Shown here piece after piece: positions 8,033 through 16,979 of a DNA stretch of 64,000 nt. The stretch spans positions 248,001 through 312,000 of the forward strand of contig NZ_JACVCV010000005.1 in NCBI RefSeq assembly GCF_017811155.1, written 5' to 3'. The DNA is from Lunatimonas salinarum. Lineage in GTDB: Bacteria; Bacteroidota; Bacteroidia; Cytophagales; Cyclobacteriaceae. How positions within the stretch are numbered: the stretch's first letter is position 1; every line of letters begins with the position of its first letter. The position numbers and the translations under genes were made by a program. Below the pieces are notes generated by a model. It did not search any database. It was not told where the DNA came from and was given only the letters and a program-made list of their open reading frames with translations.

Positions 8033-9130
8033 ATGAAAAAAACGAATGCCTTTTGCGAAAGAGGCCTAGCGTCAGCTTTGAGCCTGCTGATGGCAGTAGC
8101 CTGTTCAAATCCGCCGCAAGAAACACAGTCCTCTGAAACGGAGTCGACATCCAAAATTTTCGCCCATCCCCCTTTGGTCACCGAGCAATTCACAGCCGAC
8201 CCATCGGCCCATGTCTTTGAAGGTAAAATATACATTTATCCCTCCCACGACATAGATGCCGGCATACCTACGGATGACCTTGGATCGCACTTTGCAATGC
8301 GTGACTATCGCGTATATTCTTTGGAAAAGCCGGGAGCGGAAGTGATCGACCATGGTACGGTGCTTAGTGTAGAGGATGTGCCCTGGGCCTCCAGTCAACT
8401 TTGGGCTCCGGATGCGGCCGAAAAAGACGGATCCTATTACCTGTATTTTCCCGCCAAAGACGAAACCGGCATCTTCAAAATTGGTGTGGCAGTAGGAGAT
8501 AATCCCGCAGGTCCCTTTACGGCGGAAGGCAATCCCATCCCAGGCACCTATTCTATCGACCCATCTGTTTTCAAAGACAAAGACGGTGCCTACTACCTAT
8601 ACTGGGGAGGCATCTGGGGAGGACAACTCCAAAAATACCGGAACAATCAATTTAACCCGGTAGGAGACGGCCCCACAGACGGACTCCCGGCAGACGACGA
8701 GCCCGCTCTTTCCCCCATCGTAGCCAAGCTAAGCGACAATATGAAGGAACTGGCTGAAGAACCCAAAGAGGTGCTAATCGTAGACGCATCAGGATCACCC
8801 ATTCTAAACGGTGACAACGCACGCCGCTTTTTTGAAGCTGCTTGGATACACGAATATGATGGGAGATATTACCTTTCCTACTCCACCGGCGACACGCACT
8901 TCATTGCGTACGCCATAGGTGACAGTCCATATGGTCCTTTCACCTACCAAGGGAACATTTTGGCACCGGTACAAGGCTGGACCACGCATCACTCCATAGT
9001 GCAGTTTGACGGAGCTTGGTATCTATTTTACCACGACACCGAACTTTCTGGAGAAACGCACTTGAGAAACATGAAAATGGCGCCTTTAACGCACCTGGCG
9101 GATGGCACCATTGAACTGATAACTCCTTAA
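8033..9130 (+). CDS. Glycoside hydrolase family 43 lipoprotein
   Basis: 365 residues. A short export signal ends in AVAC (Cys24), a relaxed lipobox, followed by a low-complexity linker. The GH43 five-bladed propeller begins with the catalytic-base Asp in TADPSAHVFEGK (Asp56), continues with the pKa-modulating Asp in SIDPSVF and the catalytic acid Glu in FEAAWIHEYDG, and ends with the His-containing TTHHSIVQFDG. Such enzymes remove arabinofuranosyl or xylosyl residues from plant or algal glycans; which one cannot be told. It would be membrane-anchored in the periplasm or on the surface. It has its own promoter and converges on the TonB receptor gene; no other arabinan/xylan gene is adjacent. 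Confidence 0.9.
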   Translation: MKKTNAFCERGLASALSLLMAVACSNPPQETQSSETESTSKIFAHPPLVTEQFTADPSAHVFEGKIYIYPSHDIDAGIPTDDLGSHFAMRDYRVYSLEKPGAEVIDHGTVLSVEDVPWASSQLWAPDAAEKDGSYYLYFPAKDETGIFKIGVAVGDNPAGPFTAEGNPIPGTYSIDPSVFKDKDGAYYLYWGGIWGGQLQKYRNNQFNPVGDGPTDGLPADDEPALSPIVAKLSDNMKELAEEPKEVLIVDASGSPILNGDNARRFFEAAWIHEYDGRYYLSYSTGDTHFIAYAIGDSPYGPFTYQGNILAPVQGWTTHHSIVQFDGAWYLFYHDTELSGETHLRNMKMAPLTHLADGTIELITP

Positions 9131-9138
9131 GTATAAAA

Positions 9139-9179
9139 GAATGGCGGGAGAATGATTGCTTTTCATGCTCCTGCCATTC
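9139..9179. terminator. Bidirectional hairpin between GH43 and TonB receptor genes
   Basis: A 12-bp stem with one G-U pair (GAATGGCGGGAG with CTCCTGCCATTC) lies between two convergent genes. Read on the minus strand it is followed by TCTTTTAT, so it fits best as the terminator of the receptor gene; on the plus strand the T-run is lacking. Confidence 0.65.
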
Positions 9180-9226
9180 ACTACCCATTTCTGAAAAATC
9201 ATTGCACCCGTTCCAGCTAGATCGGA

Positions 9227-11557
9227 TCAAAAGTTATACCTAGCCGACACAAGGAAAATTCTTGTCTCCTGTTTAGAATAAAACGACTGCGCAAAGGTAC
9301 GGGAGAAGGCACTGCCTGCAAACCGCCTGGTATCAAAGATATCCCTGACACTAATAGACATATTGGCTTTTCCACCCATAAAGCGTCGCTGCACACTTCC
9401 ATCGATGAAATACTGAGATAGGTCACGACCTTGCGCTTCAATTTCCGGCGATTCGTAGTTTGCCACAAATTGTAGCCTGACCCCCCAAGGCAGTTTAAAA
9501 TCCTGAGTAAGCTTGGTGTTCCAGGAAAAGCCCGAATTGGTGAATTCTTCACTGATATTTGAACCGTCAACTGCAATCTGGAAGAGCGTGACTCCTCCAT
9601 TTAGCGAGTACCATGGAGTGATTTCCGCCGTTCCGATCCACTCCACCCCATAGGACTCAGCAGAAAGCAGGTTGTCGGGCTGGGAATAGGAAATACCATC
9701 CTCCACAATCGTAATAAAATCCAATTGGCCGCTCACACTCCTATAAAAAACATTCGTAGTCAAGCTTGTACGTTCGAAATTCGCCATGTGACCCAATTCA
9801 AACGAATTAATCATTTCAGGCTGAAGATTTGGGTTGCCCCTTCTTACACTTAAGCTGTCTGTGATATCCGGAAAGGGATTTAACCTCCAAGCTGTAGGGC
9901 GATCGATGCGACGGCTGTAGGTCGCTTTCACCGCGTGGGCATCGTTAATCGTGTACATCCCCTGCAAACTTGGAAAGGGATTGAAGTATTGCTGCCGGTT
10001 GCGTTCTCCTGTATTTGCCAGATAAGTATCCACTACGGTTAGTTCTCCCCGCAAACCTATCCCATACTCCCATTTGCCAAACGTTCCTGAATAGACCGCA
10101 TAGGCCGCGTGGATTTGGTCCTTGTATGCGAAAAAATTGCTTATTCTCTCGTCGTTCACAAAGTCTTGGCTGGTTTCCTCAAATCGAAAGTATTGGTAAT
10201 CATTATCAAACTTTCGGATGGTGGATTTCAGGCCTGCCTCAAACTTCCCCGATTTCGTGGGTCGGATGTAATCCACCTGAAATACGGAGATATTACGCAC
10301 TTCATCGGTGAGGGCGCGCTCCTGACCTGTAAGATTCTCGGCTACCGGATCCAAGGTATTGTTAAAAATTTCAATGCGCTGGGTTTTATACTGATTTCGA
10401 AACGAGTGGCTAGCCGTAGCACGCAACAAGTGTCCCCCTTCCCCGAGGTTGTGTTCAAAAATCAGGGCGTTATCCAATCCATCATCGGTCTCGTTTTCTG
10501 TATTTCGCCTGACGTAATCGAAGGAATCCAAGGAACCCGCCCGATCCAATTCCGCAAAAAGCGTGTTTGTCTGCCAGTCTTCACTGGTTTGGTACACCCC
10601 TTCATAGCTCAAAACACTGTTTCCAAAGTAAAAATCAAACCCATAATTCACATTATGGCCTGCGTTTCGGCTGCTGCTACGGGTATTTTGATCCAATAGT
10701 TCCTCCCTATCAAACAGTTCCCTGGTAATTCTACGGTCTCCTATTCCCTTCCAATCACGGTAATTATAGCTTGCATACGTATTGAGCTTTGTCGTACGGT
10801 GGTTGATTCTTCCGCCAAGGTTTGTTCTGTTACGGGTACCGTAGGTCAGCTCCAACCCGCCATTTGTCCCCAAATCCTGCCCCTTTTTAAGGATAATATC
10901 GATTACCCCGCCTTCGGCCTCGGCGTCAAACCGTGCGTTGGGGTTGTTGATGATGCGGATCTCCTCCACGGCACTGGCAGGCAATTGGTCTAAATTCTGG
11001 GTAAGGGAGGAGTTTCGCCCGTTGATGAGGACATTGATCCCAGAACTCCCCCGCAGTGATAGGGTACCATCCTCTGCTACCGAAATCGAAGGGGTATTTC
11101 TCAACACGTCGAGCAGCGTACCACCCACATTGGCAATGTTGTTTTCTGGCGTGATGATCAAACCTTCCATGCTGGTCCTTACTGGCATTTTGGTCGTTTC
11201 TACGATGACCTCCTCCAGTCTCGTGCCTTCACTGACCATTTCCAACGTTCCCAAATCCTTCGTAGAACTCAAATCCACACCGGTTACCTCCAAGTCATTG
11301 TAACCGATAAAAAATGCTTTGAATAGGTAATCTCCGGCAGCGGCAGCCAATCGAAATTGCCCATTTTCGTCCGTATCGCCAAATACTACTGGCAAGGAAG
11401 ATTGAGTCGATTCAAAAAGCGCTACTTGCACAAAGGCCAATGGCTCCTTGGTATTTTTATCTACTAGCTTACCACGCACTTGCGCTTGCTGCGCAATCGA
11501 AGGTAGAGTCAGTCCTAATATACCAAAAATTAGAAGTGTATTAATAAATAGTTTCAT
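9227..11557 (-). CDS. TonB-dependent outer-membrane receptor (OMP_b-brl_3 type)
   Basis: 776 residues. Signal peptide (1-22, ending SIAQQ), a carboxypeptidase-regulatory-like domain (about 25-110), a plug domain (about 120-225, with LRGSSGINVLINGR and IRIINNPNARFDAEAEGGVI), then a long beta-barrel ending in the usual aromatic C-terminus RYNF. It lacks the SusC signature and has no SusD partner. Barrels of this type commonly sit next to a two-component system; here the kinase gene ends 60 bases upstream and the response regulator precedes it. Its promoter carries the same operator as the regulator gene, so it is the likely target. Ligand unknown; metal or siderophore-like uptake or envelope sensing are possible. 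Confidence 0.9.
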   Translation of the reverse strand: MKLFINTLLIFGILGLTLPSIAQQAQVRGKLVDKNTKEPLAFVQVALFESTQSSLPVVFGDTDENGQFRLAAAAGDYLFKAFFIGYNDLEVTGVDLSSTKDLGTLEMVSEGTRLEEVIVETTKMPVRTSMEGLIITPENNIANVGGTLLDVLRNTPSISVAEDGTLSLRGSSGINVLINGRNSSLTQNLDQLPASAVEEIRIINNPNARFDAEAEGGVIDIILKKGQDLGTNGGLELTYGTRNRTNLGGRINHRTTKLNTYASYNYRDWKGIGDRRITRELFDREELLDQNTRSSSRNAGHNVNYGFDFYFGNSVLSYEGVYQTSEDWQTNTLFAELDRAGSLDSFDYVRRNTENETDDGLDNALIFEHNLGEGGHLLRATASHSFRNQYKTQRIEIFNNTLDPVAENLTGQERALTDEVRNISVFQVDYIRPTKSGKFEAGLKSTIRKFDNDYQYFRFEETSQDFVNDERISNFFAYKDQIHAAYAVYSGTFGKWEYGIGLRGELTVVDTYLANTGERNRQQYFNPFPSLQGMYTINDAHAVKATYSRRIDRPTAWRLNPFPDITDSLSVRRGNPNLQPEMINSFELGHMANFERTSLTTNVFYRSVSGQLDFITIVEDGISYSQPDNLLSAESYGVEWIGTAEITPWYSLNGGVTLFQIAVDGSNISEEFTNSGFSWNTKLTQDFKLPWGVRLQFVANYESPEIEAQGRDLSQYFIDGSVQRRFMGGKANMSISVRDIFDTRRFAGSAFSRTFAQSFYSKQETRIFLVSARYNF

Positions 11558-11576
11558 GGTTTAGCTTTAACAACAG

Positions 11577-11610
11577 CAAGTATAGCACACAATTTTGAAC
11601 CAAATTTGAA
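11577..11610 (-). promoter_or_regulatory. Operator plus -7 element of TonB receptor gene
   Basis: Read on the minus strand: TTCAAATTTGGTTCAAA, 9 bases, TATACTTG. The hexamer TTCAAA is repeated with 11-base periodicity, the pattern used by OmpR/PhoB-type regulators (family knowledge). TATACTTG is one mismatch from TAnnTTTG, and the distal half of the operator overlies the -33 position, so activation is the likely mode. The same arrangement with the same 9-base spacing occurs at 13870-13903. Confidence 0.65.
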
Positions 11611-11617
11611 GCTAGGT

Positions 11618-12868
11618 TTACCATTCAATCGTTATGGTATGAGTAGCACCTTCTACACCATAATGGAACGAAAAACGATAATGCCTGCAAATTTGCTGTA
11701 CAATAGCGAGGCCTAGACCAATGGAGTCGTGGTGTTTGCTGTCCTTTTTAAAACGTTGAACCAGCATTTCAGGCTTAATGTTTGAAGGTTGACCGGAATT
11801 CTGAATCCACAAATTCGCCTTGGTAAGCCGAACTTCGATCCAGCCTCCTTCCAAATTGTGCTTTATGGCGTTGCCCAGTAAATTATGGACCAATGTTTCT
11901 GCGACAAAGGCATGCATAGGTACATACACCGGCTCGGAAGCGGTAACCTTAATGTCTATTCTCCGGATTTCCGCAATTTCTTTAAGAGAGGCTAGATTTT
12001 CGAGTACCAGGTCAGCAATATTAACGGTCTCCGACGAAGAAAACTCATTATTTTCCAATCGAGCAAGGAATCCGAGCGACCTCACGATTCGATTGATACG
12101 CTCATTGTTTTGATAAATGGAATCAATAAGCCCTGCTTGATCCTCTGTCATTTCCAAGTTCATCAGATGCTCAAGCTTTCCCCTAATGACGGCGGAGGGT
12201 GTCTGCACTTCGTGGCTAATATTTTCCGAAAACTCTTTGATTTGCCGGTAATCGGCAATCATTTTGTCCGACATGCCCTCCAAAAATGAATTTAGCTCGG
12301 CAAACTCATTGATGGCCGAATGATCAAAACGCAAAGGTTGCTGTTGCGTCAGGTCAAAGCGCTGCACCTTGGCGAGTGTAGCGTTAAAGGGTTTTAAGAT
12401 ACGATTGGCAAACGCTCGGAAAAACAGGATGATGAAGCCTAATTGAATCAACAAAACCACCAACATTGTTTGGACCACGGTCTCAGAAATATCCTCTGTC
12501 TCCACCACGAGGTTATAATAGGAAATACGATAGTGCTCTCCGTTGATTTTGTACGACTTACTGGCTTTTAGCTGCTTTTCATGTCGATTCATCGGATCAT
12601 GGTAGGCTATGGTATCCCGCAGATATAGCTCCTCAATTGGTGCATCGAAGGGCAGTTGCGTTATTTCCAGTCGATCACTATTTAGCCCTTCCGGCATCAC
12701 GCCTTGCTCGAGCCTTCCGGCAAAGGCATCTATCTGCCGGTTAAGTTCCCTTCCCAATTCAAAATCAATCTCGGAAACCAGTTTTCGATACACATAAAAC
12801 CCTCCAATGGCCAATGCCAATAATGTGAGGGCTACATAAAGTGCTGTAAGCAGATTTAGAAGTTTCAT
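11618..12868 (-). CDS. Sensor histidine kinase of TonB-receptor operon
   Basis: 416 residues. Two membrane helices (about 7-27 and 133-152) flank a small periplasmic domain of about 105 residues; a HAMP-like linker follows, then HisKA with ENISHEVQTPSAVIRGK (His219), and HATPase_c with LLGNAIKHN and SIGLGLAIVQQ. The G1 box is reduced to QNSGQP (Asn for the usual Asp), a variant common in this Bacteroidota subfamily. It lies 140 bases downstream of the response regulator and 60 bases upstream of the receptor, so the three form a signal-response unit. Confidence 0.92.
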   Translation of the reverse strand: MKLLNLLTALYVALTLLALAIGGFYVYRKLVSEIDFELGRELNRQIDAFAGRLEQGVMPEGLNSDRLEITQLPFDAPIEELYLRDTIAYHDPMNRHEKQLKASKSYKINGEHYRISYYNLVVETEDISETVVQTMLVVLLIQLGFIILFFRAFANRILKPFNATLAKVQRFDLTQQQPLRFDHSAINEFAELNSFLEGMSDKMIADYRQIKEFSENISHEVQTPSAVIRGKLEHLMNLEMTEDQAGLIDSIYQNNERINRIVRSLGFLARLENNEFSSSETVNIADLVLENLASLKEIAEIRRIDIKVTASEPVYVPMHAFVAETLVHNLLGNAIKHNLEGGWIEVRLTKANLWIQNSGQPSNIKPEMLVQRFKKDSKHHDSIGLGLAIVQQICRHYRFSFHYGVEGATHTITIEW

Positions 12869-13008
12869 AGGTGTTTTATGGCTGTTTCCAAGCGCATTAT
12901 TAATCCAAAATGATCAGACTGTAGCCGATGGGGAATCCAGGACATTAGGCTGACCAGGAAGCGGACAGCCATCTCAAGGTGCACGTCTGTTGAGAAATAC
13001 CAAATGGC

Positions 13009-13692
13009 TCATCGTGCGTGCTCGTCTAACTTATAACCCAATCCATAGACCGTACTCAGGTAGTCCGTTCCCCCTGCAGCGCAAATTTTCTTTCGGAGAT
13101 TTTTAACGTGCTGGTATACAAAATCTAAGTTGTCCAAGTCATGTGTATAATCCCCCCATAAGTGTTGTGCAATTGCTTGCTTGCCCAAAACCCTGTTTTT
13201 ATTGGTAATAAAAAAGACTAACAGATCAAACTCCTTGGGGGTTAAATCCACCAAATTATCCTGCACCCTAACCTGCCTGTTTTCGTGGTCAACGCAAATC
13301 TCCCGAAAAACCAACTCGTCCTTCCCATCGAATTTAGACCGGCGTACGATCGCCTTGATCCTCGCCAACAGTTCCGCTAGATGAAAGGGTTTAGGGAGGT
13401 AGTCGTCTGCCCCAAGGTTAAGCCCCATCAGCTTATCTTCCAGCGAATCCTTGGCAGAAATGATCAGAACCGGTGTATTCCCCCCCAATCCCTTGATCTT
13501 TTCAATTAGAGAGAGGCCATTGCCATCCGGCAACATAATATCCAATAAGATACAATCGTATGAATGGATCAGCATACGATCTTCGGCTTCGAATAAATTA
13601 CCCACCGCCTCACAAACGACCCCCTCGTTGGTCAGATAATGGACCACATTTTGTGTAAGCTCAGGATTGTCTTCTACCAAGAGTATCTTCAT
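13009..13692 (-). CDS. OmpR/PhoB-family response regulator
   Basis: 227 residues. N-terminal receiver with LLVEDNPE, phospho-acceptor Asp51 in LLDIMLPDGNG, Ser in IISAKDS and Lys in LPKPFHL; C-terminal winged-helix DNA-binding domain (about 130-225) with the PKEFDLLVFF and VYGLGYKL signatures. It pairs with the kinase just downstream. Upstream of its gene lies a tandem TTCAAA-type site identical in layout to the one before the TonB receptor gene, indicating autoregulation and control of the receptor. Confidence 0.94.
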   Translation of the reverse strand: MKILLVEDNPELTQNVVHYLTNEGVVCEAVGNLFEAEDRMLIHSYDCILLDIMLPDGNGLSLIEKIKGLGGNTPVLIISAKDSLEDKLMGLNLGADDYLPKPFHLAELLARIKAIVRRSKFDGKDELVFREICVDHENRQVRVQDNLVDLTPKEFDLLVFFITNKNRVLGKQAIAQHLWGDYTHDLDNLDFVYQHVKNLRKKICAAGGTDYLSTVYGLGYKLDEHAR

Positions 13693-13869
13693 CTGTCTAT
13701 TATTGTCTTTGAGCGGGCACGCCTTTTCCCGCTTTGGGGGAACACTTCCCTACCAAATATCCGTATTAGATATAACCTATCCGCAACCGATCATCCCCGC
13801 ATGCCTATAGGCAGCGTGTCGGATTGAATTCAAACGATTACAACGCTAGCTGCAATGGTAGTGATCATA

Positions 13870-13903
13870 CAAAGGTAGCCGTGAAACTTGAAGCAAGTTT
13901 GAA
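13870..13903 (-). promoter_or_regulatory. Operator plus -7 element of response regulator gene
   Basis: Read on the minus strand: TTCAAACTTGCTTCAAG, 9 bases, TACCTTTG (a perfect TAnnTTTG). It matches the receptor operator at 14 of 17 positions with identical spacing to the -7 box. The site also contains an inverted repeat AAACTTG/CAAGTTT. The predicted transcript would have a leader of about 170 bases. Confidence 0.65.
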
Positions 13904-13946
13904 ATGCGTTAGAAAGGAATACAAACGTTCATTTACCAGCCCATAA

Positions 13947-15137
13947 TTACTTCTTATCCGCAAGCTCATATAACACAAAACTGAGATAATCTTCGTCATT
14001 GTCGTAATTATCGGGGTGGTTGACGGAGATGTAGAGTCCTTCTTTGGCAACAAAGACATTTTCTGTCACGTAGTTGTAGCCTTTAAATCGGGTCTCACCC
14101 AATACTTGGAGATTCCTATCCAAGATCATGATCGAAAAATCCTTGGCAAATCCCCGAAGCTGTTCCAGCTCCTCTTCGCTTTCGATTTCTATCTTGGGAA
14201 AACAAAATCGGTAAAAAACTTCCCGATAAGGATCGTACAACAGCAATCCGTATCTAGGTTCAGTAAACATATACCGCAAGACTTCGTCCCTTTCCGCAGT
14301 CCTCGAAAGGGTGGGAAATGTCTCGGGAAAAAACCGACTTTTTGCCGGAATAGCATCAAGCAGATCGCCCGCTGAGGACGCTGCGTAAAGATTATGATCC
14401 GCAAGAAAAGAATAAACAACCTGGTCCGGCGAAGCCGCCATACTGTAGTACGGTACCCGCAAGCCATCTGACAGGTAACCTTGCGGATATTTATGGGAAG
14501 TAAGCTCAGTATCTCCCGAATTCATATCCAGTTCAATACTTAATACCTGCTTGGAAAGAACCTTTTCTTCCGTGTCTTTGATATTACCAGGAGCCACTAC
14601 TTTTGCCAATATTTTGTCCCCACGGATAATTGGATAAGAATTAAAAAAAGATGACCTGACTTGCGGGCCGGAATACCCTTCCGGCGATGTAAAGGAAATC
14701 GTTGAGAGGTAGGATTGGTCAATATCCGTCAAATAAATGGATCCCGGATGGGTGGTAAAAAGGAATATGCTGTCGGCAGAATGCACATGAAACCCGAAAA
14801 CCGTACCCACTCCCTGACTTCCTTCTACATCGAATTTCAAGGTTTTTGCAAGCTCTTTTCGATCCATATCGTAAACCTGAATTTCATTACGGGGAGACTG
14901 AATATTGAATAGATAGGACTTCTCTCCGTCGAGATAACCAAGGCCATAACTAAAATTTCCCGTTTGATCATCCAGTGGAATACGGAGTTTATTCTCCGCA
15001 TTTTGGAGTACCTTGTCCGGGACCGCCTGTTCCTGGATTGCTGATCCACAGGCCGCCAAAAGAATGTAGGCTGCAAACAGGAAACAAAAAGTCAAGCTTC
15101 GATGAAAGGATTCGATGGAGATGTGGGAGTAGACCAT
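13947..15137 (-). CDS. DUF4221 family lipoprotein
   Basis: 396 residues with a lipoprotein signal (ILLAAC, Cys30) followed by a beta-propeller-like sequence: repeated segments such as YGLGYLDGEKSYLFN, NEIQVYDMD and YGLLLYDPYREVFY. It matches my recollection of DUF4221, a family common in Cyclobacteriaceae and of unknown function, often found in multiple copies. It would be anchored to a membrane facing the periplasm or outside. It is a single gene with gaps of about 250 bases on both sides; no clear promoter was found. Confidence 0.8.
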   Translation of the reverse strand: MVYSHISIESFHRSLTFCFLFAAYILLAACGSAIQEQAVPDKVLQNAENKLRIPLDDQTGNFSYGLGYLDGEKSYLFNIQSPRNEIQVYDMDRKELAKTLKFDVEGSQGVGTVFGFHVHSADSIFLFTTHPGSIYLTDIDQSYLSTISFTSPEGYSGPQVRSSFFNSYPIIRGDKILAKVVAPGNIKDTEEKVLSKQVLSIELDMNSGDTELTSHKYPQGYLSDGLRVPYYSMAASPDQVVYSFLADHNLYAASSAGDLLDAIPAKSRFFPETFPTLSRTAERDEVLRYMFTEPRYGLLLYDPYREVFYRFCFPKIEIESEEELEQLRGFAKDFSIMILDRNLQVLGETRFKGYNYVTENVFVAKEGLYISVNHPDNYDNDEDYLSFVLYELADKK

Positions 15138-15388
15138 TTCAAAAAAAAAGCGTTAGGTTAAACATTACTGTTCCTGTATATCAATAGGTTTCGGTCTTGA
15201 GGTCTTTCGCAAATTACCTGCCAACCGTTACGATCGGGAATAATAAAGATAGCTGATGAAAAATTGTTTTCCTAAAAAATTAAGATTAAACAAAAAAAGC
15301 AACATGCCTCGTGAATAGGCCCAAGCAAGCTACATACCCACTATCCTAATGGATTCAGCATAGTCAAGAAATGAACCTATTGAATAAC

Positions 15389-16942
15389 TCATTTGTCTCC
15401 ATAATCTCTCCCAGTTAAGCTTTCCAACACCGATTGCTGCCATTGCGACATCTCCGCTTCCATTTTCTCAGCTAACTCCGGCAGGTTTTGGATCACATTG
15501 TGCTGCTCCTCCGGGTCGGCCAACACGTCAAACAATTCCCTTTTGGCCTTTTCACCAGATCCTCCGTGAATCACCAGTTTGTACTGATTGTCCAACCAAA
15601 CCCTCGGGCCACCGAAATCCGCCTCTTGAATGTCCGTATAGCGAAAGTTTTTGAAATTTCGGGTTGCAAGGCCATTCATCAGTTTTACTAGCGGCGTAGT
15701 ACCGGTTTGTTGATCGGCAGCGAGGTAGGGTTCCAATTCCACGCCCTGCCGGTCCCTACCATTCCAAAACCCAATCGGAGACGGACGCTCCATCATCACA
15801 TTATCCAGCATACCGACCAGGCTTACCCCATCTATGGGCCGTTTTGGAAGCGGCTGACCAACAATTTCACAAAGCGTAGGAAGCACGTCGGTGCTGACAC
15901 CGTTTACCGCACTAATCAGAGGGTAACGTACCCTCGCCGGCCATTCCAGCACACTAGGCACGCGAATGCCGCCATCGTAGACCTGTCCTTTCATTCCCCT
16001 AAAGGGAAGAGTGGCAACGCCCTCTTGAGGCGTCCCGTTGTCTCCAAAATACCATAATAATGTATTCCTGCGTAAACCTTCCCCTTCCAAGTAATCTCGA
16101 AGCATGCCGATAGAACGATCCATTGCGGTGATCTCTGCAAATCGCTCGATCAACACCTCCCGTTGATGTCGCTCGACTGTTCCCCCTGTTTCATTGGAAG
16201 TAAGTTTTACCTGCCGATCGCCAAAATCAGCCGGTAGGTTTTGATAAAAATCCAGGTCTTCCTGCAGTGCACTGTACGGCTCGTGGGGCGAGCCATACCA
16301 AATTACCACAAAAAAGGGCTTATTAGCGGCCTTTGCTTGCGCAATAAATCGCATCGCTTCCTTCACCACCACTTCAGAACCTTCTCCTTTAAAGATCACA
16401 GGATCGGCTCCATTCACCGAGAGGGGCGGGTCCATTTCAAAAAAGTTGTCATGGGACACCCATTCGTCAAAGCCCATAGCCCCCGGGTTTGTGGGAGAGG
16501 ACGCCTTCACGGGCCCAAGGTGCCACTTGCCAAAATGGGCGGTGGCATATCCTGCCTTCTGCATGATCTGTGCAATACTCACTTCCTCCGGACGGATGGA
16601 ATGCCCGGGAGTAAACGTTCCATAGCGATTTGGATGCCGTCCGGTGATGATGCTTCCCCGAGTGGGCGAGCATACGGGCGAAGCCGAAAAAAACCGATCC
16701 ATCCGCAAACCCCTCGCTGCCATTTGGTCCAAGACCGGCGTTTTTATGTATGGATGCCCATTATAACCGACCTCATCCCAGCCATGGTCATCGCCCAATA
16801 GTAATACCACATTGGGAAGCTCTACTACCGGGGCTTCGGTGCGCGTTTGCTGACAGGCCACCAAACCCATCCAAATCCAAGATAGCAGGAAGATCCTGGC
16901 TGCCATAAATTCACGGTAACGATTACTAGCTGCTTTGCTCAT
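15389..16942 (-). CDS. Arylsulfatase-type sulfatase lipoprotein
   Basis: Type I sulfatase with the formylglycine motif CSPTRGS (Cys91), metal-binding Asp pair in GDDHGWDE, and typical VYDGGIRVPSVLEWP and FGDNGTPQ segments; about 517 residues. The export signal ends in GLVAC (Cys30). The open frame runs upstream to 17068 inside the PhoD gene; ATG 16942, 37 bases after that gene's stop, is chosen because it leaves the signal peptide near the N-terminus (a second choice is ATG 16906). It requires a formylglycine-generating enzyme or anSME, not in this window. It lies in a minus-strand run with PhoD and a second sulfatase, pointing to degradation of a sulfated glycan. Confidence 0.92.
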   Translation of the reverse strand: MSKAASNRYREFMAARIFLLSWIWMGLVACQQTRTEAPVVELPNVVLLLGDDHGWDEVGYNGHPYIKTPVLDQMAARGLRMDRFFSASPVCSPTRGSIITGRHPNRYGTFTPGHSIRPEEVSIAQIMQKAGYATAHFGKWHLGPVKASSPTNPGAMGFDEWVSHDNFFEMDPPLSVNGADPVIFKGEGSEVVVKEAMRFIAQAKAANKPFFVVIWYGSPHEPYSALQEDLDFYQNLPADFGDRQVKLTSNETGGTVERHQREVLIERFAEITAMDRSIGMLRDYLEGEGLRRNTLLWYFGDNGTPQEGVATLPFRGMKGQVYDGGIRVPSVLEWPARVRYPLISAVNGVSTDVLPTLCEIVGQPLPKRPIDGVSLVGMLDNVMMERPSPIGFWNGRDRQGVELEPYLAADQQTGTTPLVKLMNGLATRNFKNFRYTDIQEADFGGPRVWLDNQYKLVIHGGSGEKAKRELFDVLADPEEQHNVIQNLPELAEKMEAEMSQWQQSVLESLTGRDYGDK

Positions 16943-16979
16943 GGTAAGATTTTTTGCTCTCAAGGGGTCACTTGTTATT

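Noticed and set aside
10109-10699. 196-codon open frame antisense to the TonB receptor gene
   Set aside because: Shadow of a clear receptor gene; no domain seen.
12878-12972. 8-bp inverted repeat ATGGCTGT/ACAGCCAT spanning the regulator-kinase gap
   Set aside because: The arms are about 80 bases apart and short enough to be chance; no T-run or operator features.
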